DNA from: Orthonyx spaldingii
Lineage: Eukaryota; Chordata; Aves; Passeriformes; Orthonychidae
DNA length: 64,000 nt
Direction of reading: 5' to 3'
Assembly: GCA_013397795.1 (NCBI GenBank)
Contig: VZTJ01004095.1
Coordinates: 288,338-352,337, forward strand
The notes under the pieces are model-generated. The model saw nothing but the letters and a program-made list of their open reading frames with translations. It made no database searches and was not told where the DNA came from. Positions 62,501-64,000 of this stretch are shown here, one piece after another. Each line of letters starts with the position of its first letter. Position 1 is the first letter of the stretch. The translations under genes were made by a program, and so were the position numbers.

Positions 62501-64000
62501 CAGATTTCCCCCACAGTTGCTCCCCTCAGATGATACGAATGAATGATCTGAGGGGTTTTAACTAATTTGTGATTATTTCAAGGCTTGTTTCACTTCTTAG
62601 GTGTTTCCAGATAAATCTGTCTGCTGCTCTGTTTCCAGGCCGGGCCTGGCTGTACCTTGCCCTCAACGAAAATTCCTTGGAGAGCTACTTGAGGCTGTTC
62701 CAGGAGAACCTCAGCCTGCTGCACAAGTACTATGTCAAGTGAGTCTCCTGGCTCCTTCTCCTTTGGGCACTGTTTGACATCCCTCCTTGTCAGAAGCCAG
62801 CCTGAATTTGCCAGTGGGGGACAAGCAGTTGATCAGGATTTGATTTTTTCCTTGTGGAATTTACATGGTTAATTTAAAGGTCCCAGATGTGGATGCACTG
62901 TCCTTGTATCTCTGTGAGGTCCTGCTAGCATTTCTCCTGTTCCTGCTTTTACTCTGCAGTCCGCTTTATATTTTTCCATGATTTCCAAGGAGCTGCTGAG
63001 CTCCTGTCCAGGCACCCAGCTCTACTGGACACCTGGAAACATGGCTGTAGCTCAGTTTGGGGACAGAGTGTAGTGGCTGCCCACGAAGGCAAGGAGTGGG
63101 CTGCCAGCTCTGGGGCCGATCTACAGCTGCTTGGAGATGCCTCCAAAGAAACAGAAGGGCCCTTGTAGCAGTTTCTCCTCTTTCCCACATCTGTAAAGCT
63201 CTTTTGTTCCTCCCTGTGGCAGGAACGCCCTGGTCTGCAGTCACGACCATCTGACCTTGTTCTTAACGCTGGTGTCTGGGCTGGAGTTCATCCGCTTTGA
63301 CTTGGACCTGGTGAGTGTTTGATCTGTTCTCCTGGCTCTGGGAGAGCAGGAATGAAGTCCAGGGTGGGGCAGGTCCCACCACTTGGTCCAGGGTGGACCT
63401 GGTGAGTGTTTGATCTGTTCCCCTGGCTCTGAGAGAGTGGGAGTGTGGAGCAGGGAAAGTCCAGGGTGGGCCAGGTCCCACCACTTGGTCCAGGGTGGGC
63501 CTTCTTGTTGACCTTCAGCTGAAAATGTGTCACTGATGCTTTTGGGAAAGACTTTTAGGTCTTTGGGGATCCAGCAATGGGATTTATTCCTGTTGCTCAG
63601 TTTGTCACTGTTTGGAGGAGGAACAAGGCAGCTGCAGGGCAGATTGGTGGGGATAAAGGAGCTGAGCTCTGCAGGTGTGGTACAAAACCCTGGTGTCCCT
63701 CCAGGAAACACAAGTCCACTGGATAACTCTCAGTGAAACCGCTGGGTTTCCTCTGCAGTGGACACTGAGAGGGGACATTCAAGGGACAGCCCCACCGTTT
63801 TGGTGGGCTGGCATTTCCCCCCCAGCTGTGGCAGTAGCAGTGACTGGAGCCTGACCCACGTTCTTGGCCCTGCAGGATGCTCCGTACCTGGACCTGGCCC
63901 CGTACATGCCCGATTACTACAAGCCTCAGTACCTGCTGGACTTCGAGGAGCGCCTGCCCAGCTCTGTGCACGGCTCCGACAGCCTCTCCCTCAACTCCTT
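50476..64000 (+). CDS. PLEKHM2: PLEKHM2 (SKIP), 5' part; RUN-domain adaptor
   Basis: PLEKHM2 binds Arl8 on lysosomes through its RUN domain and recruits kinesin-1 light chain for outward transport. Exons: 50476-50522 (5' end in gap), 60951-61057, 61208-61317, 62639-62738, 63223-63310, 63875-64000 (continues). Joined they read VKDRILENISLSVKK, LQSYFAACEDETPAIRNHDK, VLQRLCEHLDHALLYG, LSSGYWVLVVHFTRREAIKQ, RAWLYLALNENSLESYLRLF, NALVCSHDHLTLFLTLVSGL, DAPYLDLAPYMPDYYKPQYL. All phases agree and no frame is broken. Human PLEKHM2 starts MEPGE before VKDRI, so only about five codons are hidden. The kinesin-light-chain-binding WD motifs and the PH domain lie past the right edge. Confidence 0.96.
50523..60950 (+). 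other. PLEKHM2: PLEKHM2 intron 1 (~10.4 kb)
   Basis: It begins with a GC-rich repeat (50560-51600). The remainder shows no exon or recognised transposon. A TATA-like CTATAAATAG lies at 57669-57678, without a supported transcript. Confidence 0.6.
50560..51600. repeat. GGGGACAGCCC...CTCTGCCGGG minisatellite in PLEKHM2 intron 1
   Basis: Units of about 50-60 bases built from TTGGGGACAGCCCTGGGGAC, CCCCTCTGCCGGG and GGGGCTGTGGGCCTG recur, regular at 50590-51180 and decaying to about 51600. Open on both strands but not coding. Confidence 0.8.
60951..61057 (+). CDS. PLEKHM2: PLEKHM2 exon 2 (RUN)
   Basis: LQSYFAACEDETPAIRNHDK through HLDHALLYG, acceptor CTTTTTGCAG. Confidence 0.95.
61208..61317 (+). 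CDS. PLEKHM2: PLEKHM2 exon 3 (RUN)
   Basis: LQDLSSGYWVLVVHFTRREA through HVATNLGR. The donor is GTGAGT. Confidence 0.95.
61434..61612 (-). mobile_element. CR1 LINE 3' fragment next to the 45-bp array
   Basis: AGAATCGTTAAAGTTGGAAA then GGACCTCTAAGATCATCGAG, continuing through CCAGCACTGTCCACCACTAA to CTGGGCAGCCTGTGCCA. It is an antisense CR1 3' end of another subfamily, in PLEKHM2 intron 3. Confidence 0.8.
61690..62097. repeat. 45-bp minisatellite in PLEKHM2 intron 3
   Basis: GGCCATGCCC or a close variant recurs at 61745, 61790, 61835, 61881, 61926, 61971, 62016 and 62061. Each unit also contains GGCAGATGGGA and GTCCTGTGGGG. Because 45 is a multiple of three, several frames stay open and mimic repeat proteins. 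Confidence 0.95.
62639..62738 (+). CDS. PLEKHM2: PLEKHM2 exon 4 (RUN)
   Basis: SRAWLYLALNENSLESYLRL through LLHKYYV, with a Lys codon split at the end. Confidence 0.95.
63223..63310 (+). CDS. PLEKHM2: PLEKHM2 exon 5 (RUN)
   Basis: NALVCSHDHLTLFLTLVSGL and EFIRFDLDL. The donor sits at the left edge of a 91-bp tandem duplication. Confidence 0.95.
63304..63499 (+). repeat. PLEKHM2: 91-bp tandem duplication across the exon 5 donor of PLEKHM2
   Basis: GGACCTGGTGAGTGTTTGAT at 63304 recurs at 63395, and both copies end TCCCACCACTTGGTCCAGGG. The unit includes the last seven exon bases and the GTGAGT donor, so a second complete donor lies at 63402. Confidence 0.9.
63875..64000 (+). CDS. PLEKHM2: PLEKHM2 exon 6 (cut by window end)
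   Basis: DAPYLDLAPYMPDYYKPQYL then LPSSVHGSDSLSLNS, still open at the last base. Confidence 0.93.

Overview
The window reads as vertebrate nuclear DNA from a bird, probably a songbird. Genes have many short exons with GT/AG introns, CpG-island promoters, about a dozen truncated CR1 LINE 3' ends on both strands, and several GC-rich minisatellites of the kind seen on small avian chromosomes. Two N runs (22675-22944, 50280-50475) and two single Ns (184, 920) mark a draft assembly. All four genes lie on the + strand.

Layout. (1) About 1100-15417: a KIF17 (kinesin-2 motor) locus. It can be followed exon by exon and almost all exons keep canonical splice sites, but it looks inactivated. All four nucleotide-pocket motifs are substituted, at least four frame breaks fall inside exons, and the start codon sits in a 33-bp tandem array giving seven in-frame ATGs. 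(2) 15640-20926: DDOST (OST48), complete, 11 coding exons, 434 residues, starting only 222 bp after the KIF17 stop. (3) 20927-22944: minisatellite-rich spacer ending in an assembly gap. (4) 23055-41260: DDI2 with the RSC1A1 (RS1) reading frame as its alternative 3' end. The short form ends in a small exon at 39219-39235 (397 residues). Skipping to the acceptor at 39374 joins exon 8 in phase to the RS1 exon and predicts a 1020-residue protein with Ubl, HDD, retroviral-type aspartic protease, UIM-like, RS1 and UBA parts. (5) 41261-about 45560: probable long 3' UTR, then a gene-free spacer to about 49950. (6) 50476-64000: the 5' part of PLEKHM2 (SKIP). Exon 1 is cut by a gap, intron 1 is about 10.4 kb, RUN-domain exons follow, and the gene continues past the window edge.

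The genes do not form one pathway. DDOST serves ER N-glycosylation, DDI2 cleaves ubiquitinated substrates, RS1 regulates transporters, PLEKHM2 couples lysosomes to kinesin-1, and KIF17 was a dendritic/ciliary motor. KIF17 next to DDOST matches the human order. DDOST next to DDI2 does not: in human these are about 5 Mb apart on 1p36, so a rearrangement boundary lies within 20927-22944. The most interesting results are the decayed KIF17 with its start-codon minisatellite, and the DDI2/RS1 alternative-acceptor arrangement that restores a Ubl-protease-UBA protein like yeast Ddi1.
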